Positions 35,840-46,140 are shown, counted from the stretch's first letter. The stretch: DNA of 64,000 bases from Idiomarina sp. (GCA_020832105.1 JAFIFH010000070.1:82699-146698); one strand, 5' to 3'. The notes: generated from the sequence alone by a model not told the origin. Translations and numbers: made by a program.

Positions 35840-36146
35840 ATGCTGAGCAAGCCGACCGGTAGTTTTCCTGGGGAAAAATATTGGTCATGGCCTGGCGCTG
35901 TTGTTCGCTAAAGTTACCTTTAAATTTAAGCACCATATAGTTATGTTCAGGCTCTACTTTGACTTTGCCTTTCGAGCCTTGTAACACCCGCTCTGCCTCA
36001 CGCAGGAACGCAGGGTTAAAAGAGCCTTTGGTGACTTTTATCTGTTTATCATTAACCCGTATCACGGCGATGGCGTTGGAGCCAAACAACATGAAATAGA
36101 GCACAACCAACACGAAGCCTGCAGCAATTATCCAGCCAATCATCAT
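35823..36146 (-). CDS. DUF3634 membrane protein
   Basis: 107 aa; ATG 36146 or the next codon 36143. One N-terminal membrane helix (about 3-22, GWIIAAGFVLVVLYFMLF) is followed by a small cytoplasmic or periplasmic domain with IRVNDKQIKVTKGSFNPAFLREAERVL and ALFP-like C-terminal helices, the DUF3634 pattern known in marine gammaproteobacteria. Function unknown. Its 3' end overlaps the transglycosylase gene; it is divergent from mnhA. Confidence 0.85.
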   Translation of the reverse strand: MMIGWIIAAGFVLVVLYFMLFGSNAIAVIRVNDKQIKVTKGSFNPAFLREAERVLQGSKGKVKVEPEHNYMVLKFKGNFSEQQRQAMTNIFPQENYRSACSAFKTFR

Positions 36147-36189
36147 TTATCTTCCTGAATATACTAATAAGATTTAAAAACTTAGCTTA

Positions 36190-36260
36190 TTATACACGTT
36201 TGATTGCTTAGCGTCCGCGATGGACGCCTCCGGTTTCCCTTTACCCGGAATTTTTTTCTG
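36190..36260 (+). promoter_or_regulatory. mnhA leader with tandem hairpins and a T-run (attenuator-like)
   Basis: A -10-like TTATAC lies at 36190-36195. Then GCGTCC-GCGAT-GGACGC (36211-36227) forms one hairpin. A second hairpin, TCCGG (36229-36233) with CCGGA (36245-36249), is followed by seven T (36251-36257). The second element looks like an intrinsic terminator located 75 bases before the mnhA ATG, inside its presumed leader. The DUF3634 gene runs in the opposite direction, so this element cannot be its terminator. Attenuation of the antiporter operon is inferred; no riboswitch class is assigned. Confidence 0.45.
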
Positions 36261-36331
36261 TGGTAAGTTAATAGGTGTAAGTGACTGAAGCTCAGGATTC
36301 CAATCGACATAGCGCTTTAACAGGACCGACA

Positions 36332-38968
36332 ATGCAACTAGCCGTACTGGTTATTTTCCTCGCCGCCGCTTTAACGCCGTGGCTGTACAAAAGTCTCGAC
36401 AGCCGCACCAGCACCATCTTAGCCATCATCCCAGCTGCATTGACAGTATGGTTTGCCAGCTATATTCCGGCGGTCGCTAGCGGTGAAGTCATCGTTCACC
36501 ATTACGACTGGATCCCCGGACTGGGCGTCTCTTTTGATATGGTCCTCGATGGCCTGTCGCTGCTGTTCGCCCTGCTTATCTGTGGTGTCGGTACCTTTAT
36601 CGTGCTGTATGCAGGTGCGTACCTGAAGGGCCACGAGAACCTCAATCGCTTTTTAGTCATACTGCTGTCCTTTATGGGCTCGATGCTAGGGCTAGTACTC
36701 GCTGATAACCTGATTACCTTATTCGTATTTTGGGAACTCACCAGTATTACCTCCTACATGCTGATTGGTTTTAATCACCAAAGTGCAGATGCTCGTAAAG
36801 CCGCACTGCAAGGCCTGATTGTCACCGTTGGTGGTGGCCTTGCCCTAATGGCCGGCTTAATTATGCTGGCGAGCGCAGGTGGCAGTTACTCACTACAAGA
36901 AATATTTAACAGCTCAGACGTGCTTACCGAACATCCCTGGTACACCGGCATGATGGTCTGCCTGCTGCTTGGTGCCTTTACCAAGTCAGCGCAGTTCCCG
37001 TTCCATTTCTGGTTACCGAACGCCATGGCGGCGCCAACGCCGGTGAGTGCTTACCTGCATTCTGCGACCATGGTGAAAGCGGGTATTTACCTGCTGGCTC
37101 GCCTGCAGCCTGAGCTTGGTGGTACAGAGTTGTGGATCACCGTACTCACCAGTGTCGGTGCCTTCACCATGCTGACCGGTGCTTTCCTTGCGCTACGCAA
37201 CACCGATTTGAAAAAACTACTGGCCTATTCGACGTTAATGGCCCTGGGTACCCTGGTGTTATTGCTGGGCATTGGTACCGAACTTGCGATGATTGGATTT
37301 GCCGCTTATTTGGTGGCGCACTCCTTGTACAAAGGCGCATTGTTTATGCTCGCAGGTGCGGTTGACCATGAGGCTGGTAGCCGTGATGTGCGGGACCTTG
37401 GGGGGTTACGCAAAAAACTGCCGGTCACCGCCGTATGTACCATGGTTGCTGCCCTGTCACTCGCCGGGTTACCGCCATTGTTTGGTTTTGTGGCCAAAGA
37501 GCTACTGCTTGAATCACTGCTGGACGACATGTTCAGTATGGTCATTCTGGCGATGGTGATCTTGTCGTCGATTTTTATTGTCTGCGTTGCCGCGCTGGTG
37601 GCGATTCGTCCATTCTTCGGCGAATTCAAAGCCGGCAAAGACGCCGACCAGATTCATGAAGCACCTGCCGGCATGTTAGCCGGACCAGTGGTACTGGTGG
37701 TTCTCTCGCTATTAGCAGGCCTGGTTCCAGGCTTAGTCGGCACCTTCTTTACCCTGCCTGCCACTTATGCAGTGGCCGGCGGCGAAATCGAGGGTTACCT
37801 TTCGCTATGGCATGGCATCAATGCTGCGCTACTGATATCTATTGCAAGTATCGTCCTTGGTTTCATTTTGTTTAAGAACTGGGACAAGGTGTATCTGCAG
37901 CTACGCAAATTGGATCCAATCATCAATCGCGGCCCTGAGCTTGGTTACTTTAAGTTTATGGACGGCCTGGTGTGGACCGCAGAGTGGCAAACCCGCCTGT
38001 TGCAAAACGGTTCTATGCGTAATTACCTGCGGGTCATTATTCTCAGCTTCGTGGTCATTACCGGCTACACCCTGTTGACCCGCTACCAGCTGCACTGGAA
38101 CTTCGATCTCGATGTCACCTTCTATGAAGTCTTTGCGGTGCTCATGCTCGTTGCGGGCGCTGCAGCTGCTGTGCTGACCAGTTCACGCATGGGTGCGGTT
38201 GCATACATGGGCTCAGTTGGCTTCTTTGTCGCCATGATCTTCATTCTGTTCTCCGCCCCTGACCTGGGTATCACCCAGATTCTGGTGGAGACTCTGACCG
38301 TTATTCTGCTGGTATTGGTACTCTTCCGCTTACCCTCATTTTCGAATATCTCGTCACCGCTGGATCGCGCCAGTGACGCCTTTGTCGCCTTACTGACCGG
38401 TGCCTTGATGACCTTGCTGATCATGGTCACCATTGACGTGCAAATGTTTGAACCGATTTCCGACTACATGATTGCGAATTCTGTGCCACTGGCCCAGGGC
38501 CGAAATATTGTTAACGTGATTCTGGTGGACTATCGCGCGCTAGATACGCTCGGTGAGATTTTCGTCCTCGCACTGGCTGCGATGGGTGTGTACGCGATGA
38601 TCAAATTCAATCCGAAAACAGCCCCTGGCTCGAATCACCATGCAGGTACGCTGATTTTGCCACCGAAGCATATTCCTGAAAAAGACATCGTGCATTCGCT
38701 GGAAGAAATTCACCAGCGCATGCTCGAAGAGCAAAACATTGTGCCTGCGGATGAGATTGAGCAGGAGGCGCTCGACGATGAAGACTTAGAGCGCTCTGCC
38801 GATGCCGAAGACGAAGCGCGCAACGCAACCACCGGCTCAAACCCGAGCATGACCAAAAAGAATGCTCAACACGATGGCGTTCACGATTACAGTGACTACG
38901 AAGAGGGCACTGACAAGGACATCAATCCGGATACCAATGAACCGCATAAGGGAGAGCCAAAGCCATGA
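36332..38968 (+). CDS. mnhA: Na+/H+ antiporter subunit MnhA/MrpA
   Basis: 878 aa from ATG 36332, chosen because AGGA lies six bases upstream and the N-terminus then reads MQLAVLVIFLAAALTPWLY as in the family; a GTG at 36281 would add 17 residues. The large polytopic subunit is homologous to NuoL: conserved GLSLLFALLICGVG, FWELTSITSYMLIGF, FPFHFWLPNAMAAPTPVSAYLHSATMVKAG and HSLYKGALFMLAG. The C-terminal MnhB/DUF4040-like membrane part is followed by an unusually long acidic cytoplasmic tail of about 110 residues. Works with MnhB-G to exchange Na+ for H+. Its stop overlaps mnhB. Confidence 0.97.
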   Translation: MQLAVLVIFLAAALTPWLYKSLDSRTSTILAIIPAALTVWFASYIPAVASGEVIVHHYDWIPGLGVSFDMVLDGLSLLFALLICGVGTFIVLYAGAYLKGHENLNRFLVILLSFMGSMLGLVLADNLITLFVFWELTSITSYMLIGFNHQSADARKAALQGLIVTVGGGLALMAGLIMLASAGGSYSLQEIFNSSDVLTEHPWYTGMMVCLLLGAFTKSAQFPFHFWLPNAMAAPTPVSAYLHSATMVKAGIYLLARLQPELGGTELWITVLTSVGAFTMLTGAFLALRNTDLKKLLAYSTLMALGTLVLLLGIGTELAMIGFAAYLVAHSLYKGALFMLAGAVDHEAGSRDVRDLGGLRKKLPVTAVCTMVAALSLAGLPPLFGFVAKELLLESLLDDMFSMVILAMVILSSIFIVCVAALVAIRPFFGEFKAGKDADQIHEAPAGMLAGPVVLVVLSLLAGLVPGLVGTFFTLPATYAVAGGEIEGYLSLWHGINAALLISIASIVLGFILFKNWDKVYLQLRKLDPIINRGPELGYFKFMDGLVWTAEWQTRLLQNGSMRNYLRVIILSFVVITGYTLLTRYQLHWNFDLDVTFYEVFAVLMLVAGAAAAVLTSSRMGAVAYMGSVGFFVAMIFILFSAPDLGITQILVETLTVILLVLVLFRLPSFSNISSPLDRASDAFVALLTGALMTLLIMVTIDVQMFEPISDYMIANSVPLAQGRNIVNVILVDYRALDTLGEIFVLALAAMGVYAMIKFNPKTAPGSNHHAGTLILPPKHIPEKDIVHSLEEIHQRMLEEQNIVPADEIEQEALDDEDLERSADAEDEARNATTGSNPSMTKKNAQHDGVHDYSDYEEGTDKDINPDTNEPHKGEPKP

Positions 38969-39396
38969 TGAAGCCCGGTACGCTCATCCTCCACGTTGCA
39001 GCACGCTACCTGGTGCCGCTGCAGCTCGTTTTTTCGGTATTCTTATTACTGCGCGGGCACGATGAGCCAGGTGGCGGCTTTATCGCTGGCCTGGTTGCGT
39101 CAGGGGCCTTTGCGCTGTATCTGTTTACCTTTGGCGCCACGGTCACCCGCGATTTGATGCGTGTTGACCCACGCAACCTGATTGGCGTCGGCTTATTTTT
39201 CGGCATGATTTCAATCTTTCCTGCTTTGATTGTGGGTGAGCCTTTGCTTACCGCGCAATGGTGGGACATCCCAATGCCAGGTGGCGGTTATCTGAAAATG
39301 AATACCCCACTAATTTTCGATATTGGCGTTTATTTCACTGTCTTTGGTTCAGTCATGCTGATGCTTATCGCACTGACTGAAACAGAAGAGCATTAG
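38965..39396 (+). CDS. mnhB: Na+/H+ antiporter subunit MnhB
   Basis: 143 aa with about four membrane helices. The conserved [22 protein letters not shown] motif identifies MnhB. ATG overlaps the mnhA stop (ATGATG). The operon order A to G is the classical seven-gene arrangement. Confidence 0.97.
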   Translation: MMKPGTLILHVAARYLVPLQLVFSVFLLLRGHDEPGGGFIAGLVASGAFALYLFTFGATVTRDLMRVDPRNLIGVGLFFGMISIFPALIVGEPLLTAQWWDIPMPGGGYLKMNTPLIFDIGVYFTVFGSVMLMLIALTETEEH

Positions 39397-39410
39397 ACCA
39401 AGGAGAGAGA

Positions 39411-39758
39411 ATGGAACCCTTACTGGCCATTGCCGTTGGCCTGTTATATGCCGCGGCGATCTACATGATGTTGCGACGCAGTATCGTCAAACTGGTGATC
39501 GGTTTGATGTTGCTCTCCAACGCAGCCAACCTGTTAATCTTCACCTCTGCCGGGGTCACAGCGGGAGCGCCGCCATTGATAGCCGAAGGTGCAACCATAC
39601 CTGACGGAGTTATTGCCGACCCTTTACCCCAAGCATTAATCCTGACCGCCATCGTGATCGCGTTCGGCGTACTGGCTTTTGCCGTGGTGTTGATTCACCG
39701 CGCTTACAATATTTTGCACACGGACAACCTTGATCAGATGAAGGATACCGATACGTGA
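39411..39758 (+). CDS. mnhC: Na+/H+ antiporter subunit MnhC
   Basis: 115 aa NuoK-like subunit with three helices. [35 protein letters not shown] and the [17 protein letters not shown] motif are diagnostic. ATG follows AAGGAG at short distance. The last codons overlap the GTG of mnhD. Confidence 0.97.
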   Translation: MEPLLAIAVGLLYAAAIYMMLRRSIVKLVIGLMLLSNAANLLIFTSAGVTAGAPPLIAEGATIPDGVIADPLPQALILTAIVIAFGVLAFAVVLIHRAYNILHTDNLDQMKDTDT

Positions 39759-41263
39759 GTCTAGAAGTAGCTTTACCCATCGTCATTCCGTTGCTCACCG
39801 GTACCCTGTGCGTCATGTTCTGGCGCAGCAACCTGGCGCAACGAATTCTGTCTATTTTAGGTAGCAGCGCCCTGCTCGCAGCCAGCATCTGGTTGCTGGT
39901 GAGTGTCTATCAGCAAGGCCATGTGGTCATGTTCATGGGTAACTGGGACGCCCCCTATGGGATCACCCTGGTGGGCGACATGCTCAGTGCCATCATGGTA
40001 TTGCTCACCGGCATGATGGCGCTGGCCATTGCGGTGTACTCATTGGCCTCGGCCTCGCCGGCGCACGAAAAGTTTGGCTATTACCCGCTTATGCATTTGC
40101 TGTTGGCAGGGGTTGCCGGCTCGTTCCTAACCGGGGATTTATTTAACCTCTACGTTTGGTTTGAGGTCATGCTGATTGCCTCATTCGCTTTGTTGATCCT
40201 CGGCGGCGAACGTGCGCAGATGGAAGGGGCGGTCAAGTACGTAACGCTGAACCTGCTGTCGTCGGCAATCTTCTTAAGTGCCATAGGCCTGACCTACGGC
40301 GTGGTCGGCTCGCTGAATATGGCAGATATCGCAGTGAAGTTCGGCGAAGCTGAAAACCCAGGCCTGGTCGATGTCATTGCGGTGATGTTCCTGGTGGCAT
40401 TCGGTATTAAAGCTGCTGCATTCCCATTGTTCTTCTGGCTACCGGCGTCTTATCACACCGGTCCTGTGGCGGTGTCTGCGCTATTTGCCGGGTTACTGAC
40501 AAAGGTTGGCGTGTATGCCCTGTTTCGGGTATTTACGCTGATTTTCAATGAGAACCCCGAATTCACCCACCAGTTATTGCTATGGATAGCCGCAGGCACC
40601 ATGCTGACCGGTGTATTAGGGGCGGCTGCACAGTTTGAATTCCGCCGCATACTCTCGTTCCATATCGTCAGCCAGATAGGCTACATGCTGCTTGGGCTTG
40701 CGTTATTCACGCCGCTGGCCCTGATTGGTGGTGTCTTCTATATCATGCACCATATCATCGTGAAGACAAATCTGTTCTTGATCAGCGGTATCACCCATCG
40801 CCTGCTTGGCACCTACGACCTGAAAAAGTTGGGTGGCATCTATAAATCTCGGCCATTCTTAAGTTTGCTGTTTTTGATCCCAGCGTTATCACTGGCGGGT
40901 ATTCCACCGTTATCCGGCTTTTTCGCCAAGTTCGTGATTATTCGGGCCAGTATCGAAGCGGAAGCCTGGGTGGTCACCTTCATTGCCTTGCTGGTCGGCT
41001 TGCTGACACTATACTCAATGATAAAGATATGGGCCGAGGCATTCTGGAAAAAATTACCAGATGGCACGGACGGCGCATCGTTAGAGCGGGGTCGCACCTC
41101 AGGCTCGCTGATGCTGATGTACGCGCCGGTGATAGCACTGGCTGCCTGTACCGTATTTATCGGTTTAAACGGCCAGCCTATCTACGCGATGGCTGAGTTT
41201 TCAGCAACCCAGTTACTCGACCCCTCGCAGTATATTGAGGCTGTATTAGGAGGCCGCCCATGA
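39755..41263 (+). CDS. mnhD: Na+/H+ antiporter subunit MnhD
   Basis: 502 aa NuoM/N-like proton channel subunit starting with GTG 39755 (GTGA overlap with mnhC). Conserved segments: [55 protein letters not shown] and the [14 protein letters not shown] lysine-containing helix. About 14 membrane segments. Overlaps mnhE by four bases. Confidence 0.97.
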   Translation: MSLEVALPIVIPLLTGTLCVMFWRSNLAQRILSILGSSALLAASIWLLVSVYQQGHVVMFMGNWDAPYGITLVGDMLSAIMVLLTGMMALAIAVYSLASASPAHEKFGYYPLMHLLLAGVAGSFLTGDLFNLYVWFEVMLIASFALLILGGERAQMEGAVKYVTLNLLSSAIFLSAIGLTYGVVGSLNMADIAVKFGEAENPGLVDVIAVMFLVAFGIKAAAFPLFFWLPASYHTGPVAVSALFAGLLTKVGVYALFRVFTLIFNENPEFTHQLLLWIAAGTMLTGVLGAAAQFEFRRILSFHIVSQIGYMLLGLALFTPLALIGGVFYIMHHIIVKTNLFLISGITHRLLGTYDLKKLGGIYKSRPFLSLLFLIPALSLAGIPPLSGFFAKFVIIRASIEAEAWVVTFIALLVGLLTLYSMIKIWAEAFWKKLPDGTDGASLERGRTSGSLMLMYAPVIALAACTVFIGLNGQPIYAMAEFSATQLLDPSQYIEAVLGGRP

Positions 41264-41733
41264 TCGCATTCGTGTGGAATTTGCTGCTTGCCCTGATGTG
41301 GGTCATTCTGACTGGCAATATCGGTGGTCTTAATCTTATCTTTGGTTTCCTGGTGGGTTACCTGGTGCTGGGGGTGATGCAGCGTCAGGTGCCAATTTTG
41401 CGAGGCTATACCAAACGCCTACCGAAGTTATTCGCTTTTGCGGTGTTCTTTATTAAAGAACTCATTCAGGCCAACCTCACCGTGGCCTTTGATATTATTA
41501 CCCCAGTCTGGCACATGAAGCCGGGGGTTATTGCCTACCGTCTGGATGCAGAAACCGAAGTAGAAATCACCCTGGTGGCGAATTTCATCTCAATGACCCC
41601 AGGCACGCTAAGCCTGGACGTGTCCGACGACCGTCGTGTTTTGTATATTCACGCGATGTTCCTCGATGATGAAGAAGAGTTACGTAAGAACATTAAGAAT
41701 TTAGAACGTCGGGTCCTGAAGGTCCTGCGTTGA
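41260..41733 (+). CDS. mnhE: Na+/H+ antiporter subunit MnhE
   Basis: 157 aa. Three N-terminal helices are followed by a cytoplasmic domain with [19 protein letters not shown] and [13 protein letters not shown], diagnostic of MnhE. Starts within the mnhD stop (ATGA). Confidence 0.97.
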   Translation: MIAFVWNLLLALMWVILTGNIGGLNLIFGFLVGYLVLGVMQRQVPILRGYTKRLPKLFAFAVFFIKELIQANLTVAFDIITPVWHMKPGVIAYRLDAETEVEITLVANFISMTPGTLSLDVSDDRRVLYIHAMFLDDEEELRKNIKNLERRVLKVLR

Positions 41734-41746
41734 TCCCGGAGGTTGT

Positions 41747-42016
41747 GTGGAAACCGTAATAACCATTACCTTTGCCATTTTGTTGCTGGCGTTGGTGTTA
41801 ACTTTTATCCGTTTGATTATTGGTCCAACGCTACCTGACCGCGTGGTGGCGCTAGAATTGATACCCTCAATTCTGGTCTCGATCATCGGTGTGTACGCAA
41901 TTAATCACAACACCTCTAGCTTCATTGATGTGTCGATTGTGGTCGCGCTGATTGCCTTCCTGGCGGCGATTGGTTTTGCCCGATTCCTCGAGCGCGGAGG
42001 TCCTCGCGATGATTAA
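41747..42016 (+). CDS. mnhF: Na+/H+ antiporter subunit MnhF
   Basis: 89 aa, three helices, with IRLIIGPTLPDRVVALE typical of MnhF. GTG start at 41747 backed by GGAGG at 41739-41743. Its last eight bases overlap mnhG. Confidence 0.96.
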   Translation: METVITITFAILLLALVLTFIRLIIGPTLPDRVVALELIPSILVSIIGVYAINHNTSSFIDVSIVVALIAFLAAIGFARFLERGGPRDD

Positions 42017-42434
42017 TGTCATTATTAGTATTTTCATGTTGAGCAGCGCTTTGTTTGTACTGCTCGCTGCCGTGGGTATTTTACGCCTACCTGATTTGTT
42101 GACGCGTATGCATGCCTCAACCAAAGCAGGTGCGCTTGGCATCATGCTGATGATGGTGGCAGTTGCCCTGCACTTCATGTCGCTGACTGTGCTAGCCAAA
42201 GCCATCGCTATTATTCTGTTTATCTTTATGACCGCGCCAGTTGCTGCTCACGCTATTGGTCGTGCAGGCTACTTCGTTGGTGTTCCGGTGTGGGCGAAAA
42301 CCGTCAAAGACGAGCTGTTTGATAACTATGACGCCGATACTCACCGCCTGCGTAGCGGCCTTGAGACGGAAGAAGAACTGAAGAAAATGCCGCAGACCGG
42401 TAAGCCTCGTATTCGTCTCAATACGAAGAAATAA
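42009..42434 (+). CDS. mnhG: Na+/H+ antiporter subunit MnhG
   Basis: 141 aa from ATG 42009 inside the end of mnhF; an upstream frame extension to 41952 is not family-like. The conserved GILRLPDLLTRMHASTKAGALG motif is present, followed by two more helices with MTAPVAAHAIGRAGYF. A charged cytoplasmic tail of about 45 residues is longer than in short MnhG proteins. selO starts three bases after the stop. Confidence 0.96.
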   Translation: MINVIISIFMLSSALFVLLAAVGILRLPDLLTRMHASTKAGALGIMLMMVAVALHFMSLTVLAKAIAIILFIFMTAPVAAHAIGRAGYFVGVPVWAKTVKDELFDNYDADTHRLRSGLETEEELKKMPQTGKPRIRLNTKK

Positions 42435-42437
42435 GTT

Positions 42438-44012
42438 ATGTCTGAGCGCCCTCCTCATCAAGCAGAACCAGCCCCCACTGGTTCTGAGATGCACTCAAGC
42501 CATCAGTTTATGGCATTGCCACGGCTTTGTTACCAACCCTCTGCACCACAACCCGTGAATCAACCGCAATGGGTTGCCTTTAATCAGCCGTTAGCGGCAG
42601 CGCTGGGCATACCCAAAGACTTATGGTTAAGCGACGCCGGCGCCGAGGTATTCGGTGGTAATCACGTACCAACATGGGCAAAACCGATAGCCACAGCCTA
42701 CGCCGGGCACCAGTTCGGTCACTTTAATCCGCAGCTCGGGGATGGCCGCGCGGTGTTGTTGTGTGAACTAAAGCATGCAAATGGCAAGCTTTACGACGTG
42801 CAACTTAAAGGCAGTGGCGTTACCCCGTATTCACGCAATGGCGATGGACGCTCCCCGCTCGGGCCCGTATTACGCGAGTATATCGTCAGTGAGTTTATGC
42901 ATCGTATTGGTATACCCACCACCCGAGCGCTGGCGGCGGTCGCTAGCGGCGAAGCCGTGTATCGTGAACAGGCCGAGCCTGGCGCGGTATTTACCCGGGT
43001 TGCCCGCAGTCATTTAAGGGTGGGAAGCTTTCAATACATTATGGTGCGTGGTGACTTCGACGCGCTGGCGGCACTGGCGGATTTTGCCATTTCGCGTCAC
43101 TATCCAGAACTTGCGCAGCTCAGCGACGATGACAGCTCTGACTGCCGCAGCGACGAGACCCCTGGTAACCGCTATCTAGGCCTGCTCGACAGAGTTATTG
43201 AGCAGCAGGCCCAACTCATCAGCCAATGGATGAGCGTCGGCTTTATCCACGGCGTGATGAACACCGACAATACCAGTATCAGCGGTGAGACCATTGATTA
43301 TGGCCCTTGTGCTTTCATGGAAAGTTATCGGGCGAGCCAGGTATTTAGCTTTATCGATAAACAAGGCCGCTATGCATATAACCAGCAGCCAGCCATCGCC
43401 CATTGGAATATGGCCAGATTCGCCGAATCGTTGTTGCCGTTAATTGATAATGACAAACAGGCGGCCATTGAGTTTGCCACTGAACTCGTCAATAGCATGC
43501 CTCAACGCATTGAGGCTCACTGGCTTAGGGTCATGGGCCGTAAGCTGGGCATTGCCGAGCCAGGCGTTGGGGATAAAACGCTGATCGAGGCATTTCTTGC
43601 CCTGCTTGAGGCGCATCATATCGACTTTACCCTAGGTTTCCGGCTACTAAGCGACGAAGTAAGTAACCACTCACTTCCTCATCAGGTATTCTTAAACCCA
43701 ACCGAAACCGACGCTGCTGGCAATCAAGCCTTTGCGCACTGGCGTGATCGCTGGCAGCAACGGCTACAACTTGAAGAAACGACCTTAAAAGACATTCAAG
43801 CCCGGATGAATGCGGTTAATCCACTGCGTATACCGCGCAACCATGTCATTCAACAAGTGATTGATGCGGCCTATGAGCATGGCGATTTAGCACCGTTCAA
43901 TCAGCTAATGGCCGCGCTTGAGAATCCTTTTCATGAAGACTGCCAGTTTGATGACTACACGCAGCCGGCAAATCCCGAACAGCAGGTCAGCAGGACCTTT
44001 TGTGGCACCTAA
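42438..44012 (+). CDS. selO: SelO/YdiU pseudokinase-fold protein AMPylase
   Basis: 524 aa. Matches the YdiU/SelO family with YAGHQFGHFNPQLGDGRAVLL, VQLKGSGVTPYSRNGDGRSPLGPVLREYI, FIHGVMNTDNTSISGETIDYGPCAF and the terminal FCGT. In E. coli and eukaryotes SelO transfers AMP to Ser/Thr/Tyr of other proteins and protects against oxidative stress. The C-terminal Cys (position of Sec in animals) is thought to form a regulatory disulfide. It lies three bases after mnhG, so it may be co-transcribed with the antiporter, although it also has its own role in most genomes. Confidence 0.94.
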   Translation: MSERPPHQAEPAPTGSEMHSSHQFMALPRLCYQPSAPQPVNQPQWVAFNQPLAAALGIPKDLWLSDAGAEVFGGNHVPTWAKPIATAYAGHQFGHFNPQLGDGRAVLLCELKHANGKLYDVQLKGSGVTPYSRNGDGRSPLGPVLREYIVSEFMHRIGIPTTRALAAVASGEAVYREQAEPGAVFTRVARSHLRVGSFQYIMVRGDFDALAALADFAISRHYPELAQLSDDDSSDCRSDETPGNRYLGLLDRVIEQQAQLISQWMSVGFIHGVMNTDNTSISGETIDYGPCAFMESYRASQVFSFIDKQGRYAYNQQPAIAHWNMARFAESLLPLIDNDKQAAIEFATELVNSMPQRIEAHWLRVMGRKLGIAEPGVGDKTLIEAFLALLEAHHIDFTLGFRLLSDEVSNHSLPHQVFLNPTETDAAGNQAFAHWRDRWQQRLQLEETTLKDIQARMNAVNPLRIPRNHVIQQVIDAAYEHGDLAPFNQLMAALENPFHEDCQFDDYTQPANPEQQVSRTFCGT

Positions 44013-44030
44013 TCTAAAGCACCCCAGCGG

Positions 44031-46088
44031 TTAGTGCCGAGGCAGCCAGCGATTGGCGAACTCACTCAACAACACTGGTCGTGCATATTTGTAACCCTGA
44101 GCGTGCTGGCACCCCTGTTGTAGCAGGAATGCCGCTTCAGCGTCGGTCTCAACCCCTTCCGCTAATGCCTTCATACCGAGTTCACGCACCATACTGATAG
44201 TCGCGCTGACAATCGTCTGACTGCGCGCATCCTGTTCAATATGGCGAATAAAGCTTTGATCAATTTTAACCTTACTCGCATTAAACTGTTTCAGGTAAGA
44301 CAACGACGAGTAGCCGGTACCAAAATCGTCAATCGCTAACGAGATGCCCATCTGTCCTAACTCGGCGGAGACCTCCAGTGCCTTTGCTGGGTTGTGCATC
44401 AGCCCCGACTCGGTAATCTCCAGTTCAATCTCTTTCGCCTCCACCTGATGCCTTCTCATGCAGGCTTGCAGCCACTGGATAAAGTCGACCTCTTCAAACA
44501 GCCCCATCGATACATTCACCGACAAGGGTACAGGCAGTCGCTGACCCTGGGTTTTCCAGGCGGCGAGGGTAAGGCAACTCTGTTCAATCACAAAGCGGTC
44601 CAGCGTGGCAATTAAGCCTCGCTCTTCAGCCACAGGAATAAAGTCCGCTGGCGACACCGCGCCTATCAACTCGTCTTCCCAGCGCAGTAGAATCTCGGCC
44701 CCGGATAACGCCCCCGTAGCCAAATTCACCTGCGCCTGAATATTGAGGATCAGGCCCTTACCTTCACGCAAAGCAGCTTGCAGATGCGTGGCAATTACAA
44801 CTTCGCGCTCTACCTTTTCAGACATCGCGCGATCGTAGATCACCATCTTGCCCTGGCCGCGTTTCGACTCATACATCGCGATATCCGCATGGCGCAGCAG
44901 GTCGGCGCTATTGGTCCCATGCCTTGGATATAAAGCCACGCCAATACTGGCGCCAATTTCGAAACTACCCGCGTTAATTTTAACGCCATAGCGCAGTGAC
45001 GACATTAAACGCTTGGCCAACCCCATAATCAGGTCAGGTTCGGTTTCATCAATGAGTAAAACGAACTCGTCGCCCCCTAGACGGGCCAGCACATCTTCGC
45101 TGCGCACTTGGGCGGCGAATCGCTCAGCCACTTGCATCAGTACCTGATCACCCACCACATGACCCTGGGAATCATTAATCTCTTTAAATCGGTTCAGATC
45201 GATAAACAGCAGCGCGAACGTCCCTTTATGTCGTTTGCCATGGGCAATGCGCCGATTAAGCTGGTCCAGAAAATAGCGTCTATTCGGGAGGTCGGTAAGC
45301 GGGTCAAAGTATGCAAGCCGCTCGATGCTATCCTGGGCGCGCCGGATTTCGGTGATGTCCTCTTTCAGTGCCATGTAACGGTAAATAGCACCATCACTGT
45401 CACGTACCGGGGTAATTGTGACCGTTTCGATAAATTCAGAGCCATCACGACGCTTGTTAATAAGTTCGCCCCGCCAGCTTTCGCCCTGTAATAGCAGGGC
45501 TCGCATTTTCTGGTAGACCTCTGGCGGTGTCTTTCCTGACTGCAGCAGCTTGGGCGTATGACCAAGTATATCTTCGCGCTGATAGCCGCTGTTGTCCACG
45601 AAGGCGTCATTGACGTATATGATCCGGGCTTGCAAGTCAGTCACCATCACGCTGCTGGTGCTTTGATTAATCGCTTGCACGAGCAATGCATTGCTCTGCT
45701 CTTCACTGCGCAGGTGTAAAAAGGTATCGCGCAATTGGGCCTGCATATCATTTAATGAGTTTAAAATCCGCGCAACTTCACCCTGGTCGAGTTTACGGGG
45801 TAAAGGGGTTTGCAGATTGCCGCCAGCAACTGACTGGGCGAATCGCTCAATGCGACCCATAAAACTGCGAAAGTAACCAATCGTTGTGAAGGTAAAAAAA
45901 AGGGCGAGTGCCACTAAAGCAATCATAAAAGGTAAGGAGTAGCGCAAACCAGAGGTGTTAGCGGCAAGGTCTGGCAGCAGACTGAGCACAACCAGAGTAA
46001 TCATACTCAGGGCGTACAACCACAACCAGCTTGAGAACGCCATGCGGTAATTTAGTAGATGTCGAAGCTTCGCAATCACGATGAGCAA
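44031..46088 (-). CDS. Membrane GGDEF-EAL protein with HAMP and PAS (c-di-GMP)
   Basis: 685 aa. Two membrane helices (about 21-42 and 51-72) are followed by HAMP (about 73-125), PAS (about 135-250, FVDNSGYQREDILGHTPKLLQSG), GGDEF (about 262-420) and EAL (about 430-675). The cyclase motif GGDEF is intact with an I-site RSED five residues before it. The phosphodiesterase signature is GAEILLRW, i.e. EIL in place of EAL, keeping the Glu. LEITES, DDFGTGYSSLSYLK and EGVETDAE are present. Dual activity is possible. Tail-to-tail with selO, and 52 bases downstream of the next c-di-GMP gene on the same strand. Confidence 0.95.
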   Translation of the reverse strand: MLIVIAKLRHLLNYRMAFSSWLWLYALSMITLVVLSLLPDLAANTSGLRYSLPFMIALVALALFFTFTTIGYFRSFMGRIERFAQSVAGGNLQTPLPRKLDQGEVARILNSLNDMQAQLRDTFLHLRSEEQSNALLVQAINQSTSSVMVTDLQARIIYVNDAFVDNSGYQREDILGHTPKLLQSGKTPPEVYQKMRALLLQGESWRGELINKRRDGSEFIETVTITPVRDSDGAIYRYMALKEDITEIRRAQDSIERLAYFDPLTDLPNRRYFLDQLNRRIAHGKRHKGTFALLFIDLNRFKEINDSQGHVVGDQVLMQVAERFAAQVRSEDVLARLGGDEFVLLIDETEPDLIMGLAKRLMSSLRYGVKINAGSFEIGASIGVALYPRHGTNSADLLRHADIAMYESKRGQGKMVIYDRAMSEKVEREVVIATHLQAALREGKGLILNIQAQVNLATGALSGAEILLRWEDELIGAVSPADFIPVAEERGLIATLDRFVIEQSCLTLAAWKTQGQRLPVPLSVNVSMGLFEEVDFIQWLQACMRRHQVEAKEIELEITESGLMHNPAKALEVSAELGQMGISLAIDDFGTGYSSLSYLKQFNASKVKIDQSFIRHIEQDARSQTIVSATISMVRELGMKALAEGVETDAEAAFLLQQGCQHAQGYKYARPVLLSEFANRWLPRH

Positions 46089-46140
46089 TCCTTGGTTAAA
46101 CTCCGGGGACGACTATAACGTGGCTACAAAGCGCGCTTCG

